In this document: positions 26,497 through 33,217 of the stretch, piece by piece
Layout of the letters: every line of letters begins with the position of its first letter
How positions within the stretch are numbered: the first letter of the stretch is position 1
The notes under the pieces: generated by a model
Seen by the model: the letters and a program-made list of their open reading frames with translations, nothing else
Database searches by the model: none
What the model was told of the DNA's origin: nothing
Origin: Actinomycetes bacterium
GTDB taxonomy: Bacteria > Actinomycetota > Acidimicrobiia > Acidimicrobiales > Palsa-688
Reading direction: 5' to 3'
Length of the DNA stretch: 33,314 bases
Assembly: GCA_021788115.1 (NCBI GenBank)
Contig: JAJYLA010000026.1
Location: 1 to 33,314, forward strand
Made by a program: the position numbers and the translations under genes

Positions 26497-26739
26497 CTAG
26501 CGAAGCACAGCGCCGAAACCGACCCGCCGCTCGTCGCTCGCCGTGTTCACCTCGATGTAGGCCACCCGCGCCGCGGGGACGCAGACGCGCCGTCCCCGCC
26601 GGTCGGTGAGCCACAGCACACCGTTGTCCGCGGCGAGCGCCTGCTCGATCCGGGCGGCGAGCGCGTCGGTGTCGGTACCTTCCGGCAGCTCGACCTCGAT
26701 CTCCCTGGGAGTCTGGGTGACACCGATTCGGACGTCCAC
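26497..26739 (-). CDS. DUF3107 family small protein
   Basis: An 80-residue actinobacterial protein starting VDVRIGVTQTPREIEVELPEG and ending DERRVGFGAVLR, both typical of DUF3107 (mycobacterial TB9.4). Its function is unknown. GTG 26739 is chosen because AAGGAGAG lies about 5 nt upstream; an open frame continues farther but is low-complexity. It appears to be the first gene of the operon DUF3107, ArsA-like, ArsA-like, pdtaS, with gaps of only 10, 1 and 3 nt. Confidence 0.9.
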   Translation of the reverse strand: MDVRIGVTQTPREIEVELPEGTDTDALAARIEQALAADNGVLWLTDRRGRRVCVPAARVAYIEVNTASDERRVGFGAVLR

Positions 26740-26779
26740 GGTGGCTCTCCTTGGTTTGGCGCCAGGGCGGCGCGCATCC

Positions 26780-26785
26780 ATGGTA
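26780..26785 (-). promoter_or_regulatory. Candidate -10 box of the DUF3107-ArsA-PdtaS operon
   Basis: Minus-strand TACCAT lies about 40 nt before the DUF3107 start, leaving room for the AAGGAGAG ribosome-binding site. No convincing -35 is present. Confidence 0.35.
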
Positions 26786-26845
26786 GGCAATGGGCCCGCG
26801 AGGATCGCATACCGCCACGGCCGGGAGGGTGTCGCAGGCCGGGGG

Positions 26846-26851
26846 TACCGT
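26846..26851 (+). promoter_or_regulatory. -10 box for leaderless dGTPase-like gene
   Basis: TACCGT lies 6 nt before GTG 26858, with only a G-run between, the spacing expected for a transcript beginning at the start codon. Confidence 0.5.
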
Positions 26852-26857
26852 GGGGGC

Positions 26858-27973
26858 GTGCGGAACGAGCCGACCGAGCGGGCCGCCCGATGGGCGGCGA
26901 CGATGGCGGGCACGGACCTCGGCGACGGGGTGCGCCAGGCCCACGCCGGAGACGACGCCGTCCGGGTCGCCACCAGCGTCTGGGACCGGCTAAGGCGCGA
27001 GGAGGCCGAGGCGGAGCTTCTCGCCGCCGGCGCCACCCGTGCCGTCGGGGCCGGGCGGCGGGCCCGCCCGGAGGAGCCGGACCTTCTGCGCACCTGCTTC
27101 GAGCGCGACCGGGACCGGGTGCTGCACTCGGCGGCCTTCCGGCGTCTGGCCGGCAAGACCCAGGTGTTCATCTTCCCGGCGGACCATCAGCGCACGCGCC
27201 TGACCCACGCGCTCGAGGTCGCGCAGATAGCGACGGCGATCGCCCGTGCCTGCCGGCTGAACGTCGCCCTCGCCGAGGCCATCGCGTTGGGCCACGACTG
27301 CGGGCACGGACCCGGCGGCCACGCCTCCGAGGACGCCCTGGACCTGTTCGTTCCCGGTTTCGACCACGCCGTGTGGGGCGCCGACGTCACCGCCGCCCCG
27401 CTCAACCTGTGCGCCGAGACCCTCGACGGGATCCGCAACCACTCGTGGTCCCGCCCGGCGCCCGCGACGCCCGAAGGACAGGTGGTGGGCCTCGCCGACC
27501 GGGCGGCGTACTGCGCCCACGACCTCGAGGACGCCATCCGGGCCGGCGTCGTCGCGGCGGCCGACATCCCGGCGGCGGTGGCCGCGCGCATCGGCGTCAG
27601 CCGGTCGCAGCAGCTCGGCACCTTCGTCACCGACATCGTCGCCACGGTCGCCGAGACCGGCCTGGTCGGGATGTCCCCCGAGGCCGGCGAGGCTCTCGCA
27701 GGGCTGCGCCGGTTCAACCACGAGCGCATCTATCTCCGCCCCGAATCGGTGCAGCAGGCGGAGACGGTGGTGCGGATGCTCCGCGCGCTCGTCGAGCACT
27801 ACCACGCCCGTCCTCACCTCCTGCCCGACCCCGAGGCCGCCGCGGCTGCCCCCCTTCGGGCGGCCGTCGCCTACGTGGACGGCATGACGGACCGCTTCGC
27901 GTGCGCCCAGGCCGTCACCCTGCTCGGCTGGTCACCGTCGTGGCTGCCCCGGGGCCACGACATCGGCTCCTGA
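26858..27973 (+). CDS. dgt: Deoxyguanosinetriphosphate triphosphohydrolase-like protein (HD superfamily)
   Basis: A 371-residue HD-domain hydrolase that splits dNTPs, classically dGTP, into nucleoside and triphosphate and so lowers dNTP pools. The segment FRRLAGKTQVF is followed by THALEVAQIATAIARA, then GHDCGHGPGGH with the metal-binding His-Asp pair, and later YCAHDLEDA. The C-terminal region fits the actinobacterial Dgt-like branch. GTG 26858 is chosen because a TACCGT box lies 6 nt before it; the open frame begins further upstream without domain content. It is divergent from the DUF3107 operon. Substrate preference is not readable from sequence. Confidence 0.92.
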   Translation: MRNEPTERAARWAATMAGTDLGDGVRQAHAGDDAVRVATSVWDRLRREEAEAELLAAGATRAVGAGRRARPEEPDLLRTCFERDRDRVLHSAAFRRLAGKTQVFIFPADHQRTRLTHALEVAQIATAIARACRLNVALAEAIALGHDCGHGPGGHASEDALDLFVPGFDHAVWGADVTAAPLNLCAETLDGIRNHSWSRPAPATPEGQVVGLADRAAYCAHDLEDAIRAGVVAAADIPAAVAARIGVSRSQQLGTFVTDIVATVAETGLVGMSPEAGEALAGLRRFNHERIYLRPESVQQAETVVRMLRALVEHYHARPHLLPDPEAAAAAPLRAAVAYVDGMTDRFACAQAVTLLGWSPSWLPRGHDIGS

Positions 27974-27997
27974 GGACCCCGCGCCGGTGGCCGGCGC

Positions 27998-29176
27998 TCA
28001 GCCCAGCGTCAGGTCAGGGTGGAAGAAACGGGACCTGCCGCGCGCGACCAGGGCCTCGGCCACGCGGGAGAAGGCCTGCGCCGTCGCCGATTCGGGGTCT
28101 GTCGCGCAGATAGGCCGCCCCTCGTCACCTCCGACACGCAGGGCGGGGTCGAGCGGGATCTGGCCGAGGAGCGGCACGCCGAGCTCGCTGGCGAGCTGCG
28201 CGCCCCCTCCCTCACCGAAGATCGGCTGGTGGCTGCCGTCGGGCGCGACGAGCCAGCTCATGTTCTCGATGACCCCCCGCAGCGGCAGATTGATCTTCTT
28301 CGCCATGTACGCAGAGCGCTGCGCCACCCGGCGGGCCGCCGGCTGGGGGGTCGTGACGACGTACACCTCGGAGGTGGGCAGGTACTGGGCCATCGACAGG
28401 GCCACGTCGCCGGTACCGGGGGGCATGTCGATGAGCAGGAACTCCGGGTCGCCCCAGTCGACGTCGACGAGGAACTGCTCGAGGGCCTTGTGCAGCATCG
28501 GCCCCCGCCAGATGACCGGCTGGTCCTCCTCGACGAAGAAGCCCATGGAGATGCACCGCACGCCGTGGGCCTCCGCCGGCAGCATCTTGTCGTCGACCAC
28601 CCGCGGCTCGATGTCGACTCCGAGCATCCCCGGCACGGAGAACCCGTAGACGTCGGCGTCGAGGAGGCCGACGTCGTGGCCGGCCCGGGTCAGCGTGACG
28701 GCGAGGTTGACCGTCACCGAGGACTTGCCGACCCCGCCCTTCCCCGAGCTGATGCCGATGACCCGGGTGCGGCTGCCGGCGCCGAAGGGGTTCGGCCGGC
28801 CCTCCTCGTGGCCGAGGGGCTGCGCGTGGGAGTGCCCGTTGCCGTGGGCGCTTGACTCCCACGCCTCGGGATCGCGGCCTCCCCCCGCCCGGGCCGCGAG
28901 CTTCGCGCGGACGGCGTTCAGCTCGTCGGGTGTCATGGCGGTGAGCTCGACGCTCACCTCGCGCACGCCGTCGAGCGTTTCGAGCGCCGCGGTCACCCTC
29001 CGGGTGATCTCGTCGCGCAGCGGGCAGCCGGGTACGGTGAGGGCCACGGTCACCGCCACGAGGCCGCCGTCGATCTCGACGCGGCGCACCATGTCCAGAT
29101 CCACGATGCTGAGGTGCAGCTCGGGGTCGATCACCGGGCGCAGGGCGTCGATGACCTGATGCTCGGTCAGTGCCAC
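27998..29176 (-). CDS. mrp: Mrp/ApbC (NBP35-type) Fe-S cluster carrier P-loop ATPase
   Basis: A 392-residue protein. Residues 1-90 are a MIP18/DUF59 domain (VIDPELHLSIVDLDMV). A His-rich linker follows (His111, 115, 117, 123), then the ATPase domain with GKGGVGKSS (145-153), LLDADVYGFSVPGMLG and IDMPPGTGD. Mrp proteins carry Fe-S clusters to target apoproteins. The C-x-x-C that many bacterial members have after ENMS is missing here (ENMSWLVAPDGSHQPIF). GTG 29176 follows AAAGGAG at a spacing of 6. The divergent sufR-like gene and cysteine desulfurase support an Fe-S assembly role. Confidence 0.93.
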   Translation of the reverse strand: MALTEHQVIDALRPVIDPELHLSIVDLDMVRRVEIDGGLVAVTVALTVPGCPLRDEITRRVTAALETLDGVREVSVELTAMTPDELNAVRAKLAARAGGGRDPEAWESSAHGNGHSHAQPLGHEEGRPNPFGAGSRTRVIGISSGKGGVGKSSVTVNLAVTLTRAGHDVGLLDADVYGFSVPGMLGVDIEPRVVDDKMLPAEAHGVRCISMGFFVEEDQPVIWRGPMLHKALEQFLVDVDWGDPEFLLIDMPPGTGDVALSMAQYLPTSEVYVVTTPQPAARRVAQRSAYMAKKINLPLRGVIENMSWLVAPDGSHQPIFGEGGGAQLASELGVPLLGQIPLDPALRVGGDEGRPICATDPESATAQAFSRVAEALVARGRSRFFHPDLTLG

Positions 29177-29227
29177 GGGAAGCTCCTTTGCAGTGCTGCT
29201 CGCCTGCCACGGGTCGGACAGCGATTT

Positions 29228-29249
29228 ACACTACCCAGATAGGTAGAAT
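29228..29249. promoter_or_regulatory. Divergent promoters with CTACC-N6-GGTAG palindrome (candidate SufR operator)
   Basis: A perfect inverted repeat CTACC-N6-GGTAG lies at 29231-29246. It overlaps the plus-strand -10 TAGAAT (29244-29249), 6 nt before GTG 29256, and the minus-strand -10 TAGTGT (29228-29233) of mrp. A repressor bound here would block both promoters. The neighbouring SufR-like regulator is the obvious candidate. Confidence 0.6.
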
Positions 29250-29255
29250 ACTCGG

Positions 29256-30038
29256 GTGGCGTCCATCGGTGACGGGCGAGCGGTCGACGGCGATCCCGGC
29301 GACCAGGATGGGCAGGGGGGACACGGCGGCGCGGCCCAGACGCTGAGCGACGCGCAGTTCTCCGCGGCGGTCTCGGCGCTCACCTCCGCGTTCGGTGACC
29401 CGACACGGCGCCAGATCTATCTCTTCGTCCGCGAGCACCCCGAAGGGGTGACCGCCTCGGAGGTCGCGGAGCGCTTCGCCCTCCACTCCAACGTCGCCCG
29501 GCACCACCTCGACAAGCTGACCGCCGGCGGATACCTCGAAGTGCAGATCCTGCGCCCCGCCGGCGGCGGCGCCGGCCGGCCCTCCAAGCGCTACACGACA
29601 TCCGCGACCGACACGGGCGTGGCCAGCCCGCCCCGCTGCGAGGACCTGCTGATCACCCTGCTCGGCGAGATCCTCGCGCTCATCCCGGGCGACAAGGCGG
29701 AGCTGGTCGCCGAGGCCGTCGGCGAGCGCTACGGACGGCGGCTCGCCGCCCACATGTCTCCCGGCGAGAACCACCGTTCGTTTCGCGCCGCTCTGCACTC
29801 GATCGCGGACGCCCTCACCGCGCACGGGTTCGCGGCGCACGCCGAGGCGCGGGGCGGGACGCTCGCGCTCGTCAAGGACGAATGCCCGTTCTTCGACACC
29901 GCGATCCAGCATCCGGTCATCTGCGCCGTCGATCGCGGCATGGTCCGGGGGATGCTCGCCGGGCTGTACGGCAAGTCCGTCGTGCCCGCGGAGTCGTCGC
30001 GGGCGCTGGGGGACGACGCCTGCGTCAGCCTGGTCTGA
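29256..30038 (+). CDS. SufR-like winged-helix Fe-S regulator
   Basis: A 260-residue DeoR/ArsR-type transcription factor. After a disordered first 30 residues, the winged helix-turn-helix runs about 35-110 (FGDPTRRQIYLFVREHPEGV, ASEVAERFALHSNVARHHLD, GRPSKRY). The C-terminal half carries CPFFDTAIQHPVIC, a Cys-x12-Cys pair like that of SufR cluster-binding regions, plus a Cys near the end (DDACVSLV). SufR proteins repress Fe-S assembly genes when they hold a cluster. It starts at a leaderless GTG and is followed 4 bp later by the cysteine desulfurase. Confidence 0.85.
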   Translation: MASIGDGRAVDGDPGDQDGQGGHGGAAQTLSDAQFSAAVSALTSAFGDPTRRQIYLFVREHPEGVTASEVAERFALHSNVARHHLDKLTAGGYLEVQILRPAGGGAGRPSKRYTTSATDTGVASPPRCEDLLITLLGEILALIPGDKAELVAEAVGERYGRRLAAHMSPGENHRSFRAALHSIADALTAHGFAAHAEARGGTLALVKDECPFFDTAIQHPVICAVDRGMVRGMLAGLYGKSVVPAESSRALGDDACVSLV

Positions 30039-30042
30039 CGCG

Positions 30043-31191
30043 GTGACGCACCAGGGGGGCCCGGGCATCCGCCGGGCGTATCTCGACCACGCCTCCACGT
30101 CGCCGTTGAGGCCCGGCGCCCGAGCGGCGATGGAGCGGTGGGTGGACGCCGCCGACCCGGGGAGGGTGCACACCGAGGGGCGGATGGCGCGCGCCGCACT
30201 GGAGGACGCCCGCGACAAGGTCGCCGGCTTCTTCGGCACGCGCTCGCGGCAGGTGATCTTCACGTCGGGGGCCACCGAGGCGATCAACGCCGCGGCTTTC
30301 GGCGCCTTCCAGGCCGCGCCGGGGACGGCGGCGCTCGTCGCGGACGTCGAGCACAGCGCCGTCCGCGAGGCGTCCGTCCTGCACGCCGGAGGGACGCTGT
30401 CGCTGCGGGTGGACGCCCACGGCCGGATCGACGTGGCTCATCTCGCCGGGCTGCTCGCAGGTGCCGGCATCGGCCTGGTCCAGTGCCAGTGGGCGAACCA
30501 GGAGGTGGGCACCCTCCAGCCCGTGCGCGAGGTCGTTGCCGAGTGCCGGGCGCGCGGGGTGCTCGTCCACGTCGACGCCGCCGCGGCGGCGGGCCACGTC
30601 CCCATCGACTTCGACGAGATCGGCGCCGATCTGATGTCCGTGTCGGCGCACAAGCTCGGCGGCCCCAGGGGAGCCGGCGCGCTCCTCGTCCGGCGGGGCC
30701 TGCGGATCGCGCCTCTCCTCGTCGGCGGGGCTCAGGAACGGGCGCGGCGGGCCGGCCTGGAAAACGTCGCCGCCGCCGCGGGCTTCGGCGCCGCCGCACA
30801 GGAGCTGGAGGGTGCGGCGCTGGAGGCGGAGGCCACCCGCGCCGCCGCTCAGTGCGACCGGCTTCGCAGCGTGGCGAGCGCCATCGCCGGCGCCGAGCTG
30901 TACGGGCCGGCCGAGCCCTCGCTGCGGCTGCCCAACCTGATGTGCCTCGGTGTCGCCGGAGTCGAGGCCGAGGGTGTGCTCGTGGGTCTCGACCAGGCCG
31001 GGGTCGCCGCCCACTCGGGCAGCGCGTGCTCGTCCGAGACGCTCGAGCCGTCTCCCGTCCTCGCGGCGATGCGCGTCAATGCCGAGCACAGTCTTCGCCT
31101 GTCGGTCGGATGGTCCACCACGCCCGACGACGTCGATCGGGCGGCGCGGGCGCTGCCGGACGTCATCGAGCGGCTCAGGGCGCTCGGCTGA
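30043..31191 (+). CDS. Cysteine desulfurase (IscS/NifS family)
   Basis: A 382-residue PLP enzyme that takes sulfur from cysteine for Fe-S clusters and tRNA thiolation. Present are the N-terminal AYLDHASTSPLRPGA, the His contact VEHSAV (His104), NQEVGT, the PLP Lys204 in SAHKLGGPRGAG, and the catalytic Cys329 in HSGSACSSE. Two deviations are visible: the Gln usual in VDAAQAAG is Ala here (VDAAAAAG), and RxGTEN is RRAGLEN. The GTG start lies 4 bp after the regulator, so the two are co-transcribed. No IscU, SufBCD or tRNA thiolase (mnmA) gene follows in the window. Confidence 0.92.
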   Translation: MTHQGGPGIRRAYLDHASTSPLRPGARAAMERWVDAADPGRVHTEGRMARAALEDARDKVAGFFGTRSRQVIFTSGATEAINAAAFGAFQAAPGTAALVADVEHSAVREASVLHAGGTLSLRVDAHGRIDVAHLAGLLAGAGIGLVQCQWANQEVGTLQPVREVVAECRARGVLVHVDAAAAAGHVPIDFDEIGADLMSVSAHKLGGPRGAGALLVRRGLRIAPLLVGGAQERARRAGLENVAAAAGFGAAAQELEGAALEAEATRAAAQCDRLRSVASAIAGAELYGPAEPSLRLPNLMCLGVAGVEAEGVLVGLDQAGVAAHSGSACSSETLEPSPVLAAMRVNAEHSLRLSVGWSTTPDDVDRAARALPDVIERLRALG

Positions 31192-31240
31192 AGGTTCGTC
31201 GCCGGGCAGCAACCGTCGCCGCCGCGGCGGCCGGGTGCAG

Positions 31241-32095
31241 CTAACCGGTCGTGGGCGCGCCCGGCGACCCGGTCGCGGCCTTGGCCTGGGCTTGCTGGAG
31301 GGCCTGGCGGACCCGTGACACCAGCGAGGGGTCGGGCTGGTGCTGCAGGTACCACCGCAGCTCCGGCACGGCGCCGGCGTAGTCGCCCTCGCTCAACAGT
31401 GCGATCCCCCGGTAGAGATGGGCGGGCGCGTACCCAGGATCGGCGCTCTCGGCCGAAGCGAGCATGCCGAGGCCCCGATCGACGAGCGACGGCTGCTGTG
31501 TCTGCGCGAGGATCCAGCCCTCTCCCGTCAGGGCCGCCGGCTGGCGAGGATCGGCGTCGAGGATCTTCTGGTAGTCCTTGACGGCGGCGAGGTCGTTCCC
31601 CCTGTCGGCCGCCTGCTGCGCCTCGAGGAGCACGCGGGCCGTCGCTTCCCCCCCGAGCGCCTGCCCGCTGATCGGCTGGCCCGGCAGCCTCGTCGCCGAC
31701 GACGCGACGACCGCCCAGGCGGCGACCGCGGCCAGCGCCGCAGCCGCGGCGACGGCCATCGCCCGGCGCCACCGCCGCCGAAAGCGCGACAGCCCCCGAG
31801 AAGCCCGTCCCTCTGGCGCGGTGCGGCCGGCGAAGCGGTCCCGCCCGGCGGCCGGCCCCGCCGGGTCGCCGTCCCCCGCGGGCGGGCCGAGGGGCTCCCC
31901 GGCGAGGGCACGTATCGCCGCCGCCGCCCGCAGGGTGTAGCGGGCCTTCAGGGCGGTGTAGTCCTGAGCGTCGATGTCGCCGGCGGCGCGCTCGGCGTCG
32001 AGATCTCGCAGCGACCGAAGGCAGAAGTCGCGCTCGTCCTCGAGAGCGGACCGGTTGCCGGCGCGGCTCGCGGCGTCGCTTCCGGCGCTAGTCAT
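31241..32095 (-). CDS. CcmI-like TPR protein of cytochrome c maturation
   Basis: A 284-residue membrane protein. The N-terminal part ERDFCLRSLRDLDAERAAG and IDAQDYTALKARY matches the short CcmI-type helical region, followed by an Arg-rich segment and one transmembrane helix (about MAVAAAAALAAVAAWAVV). The C-terminal half contains tetratricopeptide-like repeats (DYQKILDADP, APAHLYRGIALLSEGDY). CcmI holds apocytochrome c for heme ligation. ATG 32095 overlaps the ccmH stop by 8 nt; the ORF opens upstream to 32155. It is the last gene of the operon and converges with the desulfurase gene across 49 bp. Confidence 0.8.
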   Translation of the reverse strand: MTSAGSDAASRAGNRSALEDERDFCLRSLRDLDAERAAGDIDAQDYTALKARYTLRAAAAIRALAGEPLGPPAGDGDPAGPAAGRDRFAGRTAPEGRASRGLSRFRRRWRRAMAVAAAAALAAVAAWAVVASSATRLPGQPISGQALGGEATARVLLEAQQAADRGNDLAAVKDYQKILDADPRQPAALTGEGWILAQTQQPSLVDRGLGMLASAESADPGYAPAHLYRGIALLSEGDYAGAVPELRWYLQHQPDPSLVSRVRQALQQAQAKAATGSPGAPTTG

Positions 32096-32630
32096 CGCCG
32101 TCGAGCGGCGCGGCCCGAAAAGCTGTCGTGTCACCGGGGCGAGCCTCCTCCCCACCCGCCGGCGGGCCGCCGCCGCCCGCGAGGGCGCGGTCGACGAGGG
32201 CTACGTCCTCGATGCTCGGCGCGCCCGCCAGGCCGCGGGAGCGCCAGCGGGCGAAGGCCATCGCCAGCCCGACCAGGGCGGCAACCACCGCGGCGACCGG
32301 GACGATCCACACGGCGAGCGCCACACCGCTCGCCCGGGGCTTCTCGAGGATGCCCGGCCCGTACGCGGCGACGAGCCCGGCGAGGATCTGACCGTTCGCC
32401 TCGCCGGCGAGAAGCTCCTTGCGGATCTGGTCGCGGATCTGCACCGAGGCGGCGGCGTCGGACTGCGCGGCGGACTGGCCCTCGCACACCGGGCAACGGA
32501 CCTGGCCGGCCAGGTGCATCACCTTCTGATCGAGGGTGGGGTGCGTGCTGCGGGTCGCCCCGACCGCGAGCACCGCCACGGCGACGGCCACCAGCAGCAC
32601 CCACGGCGCCCAGCGCCGGACCCGGCTCAT
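32088..32630 (-). CDS. ccmH: CcmH-type cytochrome c maturation protein
   Basis: A 180-residue membrane protein with an N-terminal signal or anchor (WAPWVLLVAVAVAVLAVG), the redox motif RCPVCEGQSAAQSDA that reduces the apocytochrome heme-binding cysteines, and a second membrane helix (VALAVWIVPVAAVVAALVGL). The LLAGEANGQILAGLVAAYG segment is typical of the family. ATG 32630 overlaps the ccmG stop as ATGA. It belongs to the System I (Ccm) set. Confidence 0.92.
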   Translation of the reverse strand: MSRVRRWAPWVLLVAVAVAVLAVGATRSTHPTLDQKVMHLAGQVRCPVCEGQSAAQSDAAASVQIRDQIRKELLAGEANGQILAGLVAAYGPGILEKPRASGVALAVWIVPVAAVVAALVGLAMAFARWRSRGLAGAPSIEDVALVDRALAGGGGPPAGGEEARPGDTTAFRAAPLDGDD

Positions 32631-33217
32631 GCCCCCGACGGCATGCGGCCGATCAGCGCGTCGAGTCTCGCGGCGTCGACGGCCCCGAAGTACTTGGCCA
32701 CGACGGTGCCCGCGGGGTCCACGAGGTAGGACTCGGGGATCTTGCCGACCCCGTAGTCGACGACGGCCTGGCCGTCGTCGACCGACGGCCACGTCGCCCT
32801 GCTGGCCCTCAAGAGGGAGCCGAGCGAGTGAGCGTCGCCTTCGTCGTAGGCGACGGTGAGGACCACCGCGTCGCCCGCCGCGCGGTGCTGGCGGGCGAAC
32901 TCCTCGAGCTGGGGCATCTCCTGCCGGCAGGGGATGCACCAGCTCGCAGCGAAGTTGACCAGCACCCACTTGCCGGCGTACTCGGAGAGGCTGACGCGCG
33001 GGCCCCCGGTGAGCGACGTGCCGCTGACTGGCGGCGCCGGTTTGCCGATGAGGGGGCTCGACGCCTCGACCTGGTTGGCGTTCCCCGCGGAGGCCAGGAC
33101 CGCGATGAGCCCCGCCAGCGCCGCGGCGGCCGCCAGGGACACCCACAGCACCATTCGGGGCCGTCGCGCCCGGGCCGCCGGGCCGCCGCCGGCGTGCCGG
33201 ACGCCGGGAGTCTTCAC
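32627..33217 (-). CDS. CcmG/DsbE/TlpA-like thioredoxin-fold protein
   Basis: A 196-residue membrane-anchored thiol-disulfide oxidoreductase. One N-terminal transmembrane helix (about VLWVSLAAAAALAGLIAVL) is followed by a thioredoxin fold with the active site FAASWCIPCRQEMP and cis-Pro loop KIPESYLVD. It would keep CcmH and apocytochrome cysteines reduced outside the membrane. GTG 33217 overlaps the stop of the upstream ORF (GTGA); there is no strong ribosome-binding site, so translation is probably coupled. TlpA-like functions outside cytochrome c biogenesis are possible, but its neighbours favour CcmG. Confidence 0.92.
   Translation of the reverse strand: MKTPGVRHAGGGPAARARRPRMVLWVSLAAAAALAGLIAVLASAGNANQVEASSPLIGKPAPPVSGTSLTGGPRVSLSEYAGKWVLVNFAASWCIPCRQEMPQLEEFARQHRAAGDAVVLTVAYDEGDAHSLGSLLRASRATWPSVDDGQAVVDYGVGKIPESYLVDPAGTVVAKYFGAVDAARLDALIGRMPSGA

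Noticed and set aside
31192-31240. A GC-only palindrome (GCCGCCGCGGCGGC) between the convergent desulfurase and CcmI-like genes as a bidirectional terminator
   Set aside because: It has no loop or T-run, and such palindromes arise easily in DNA of this composition.
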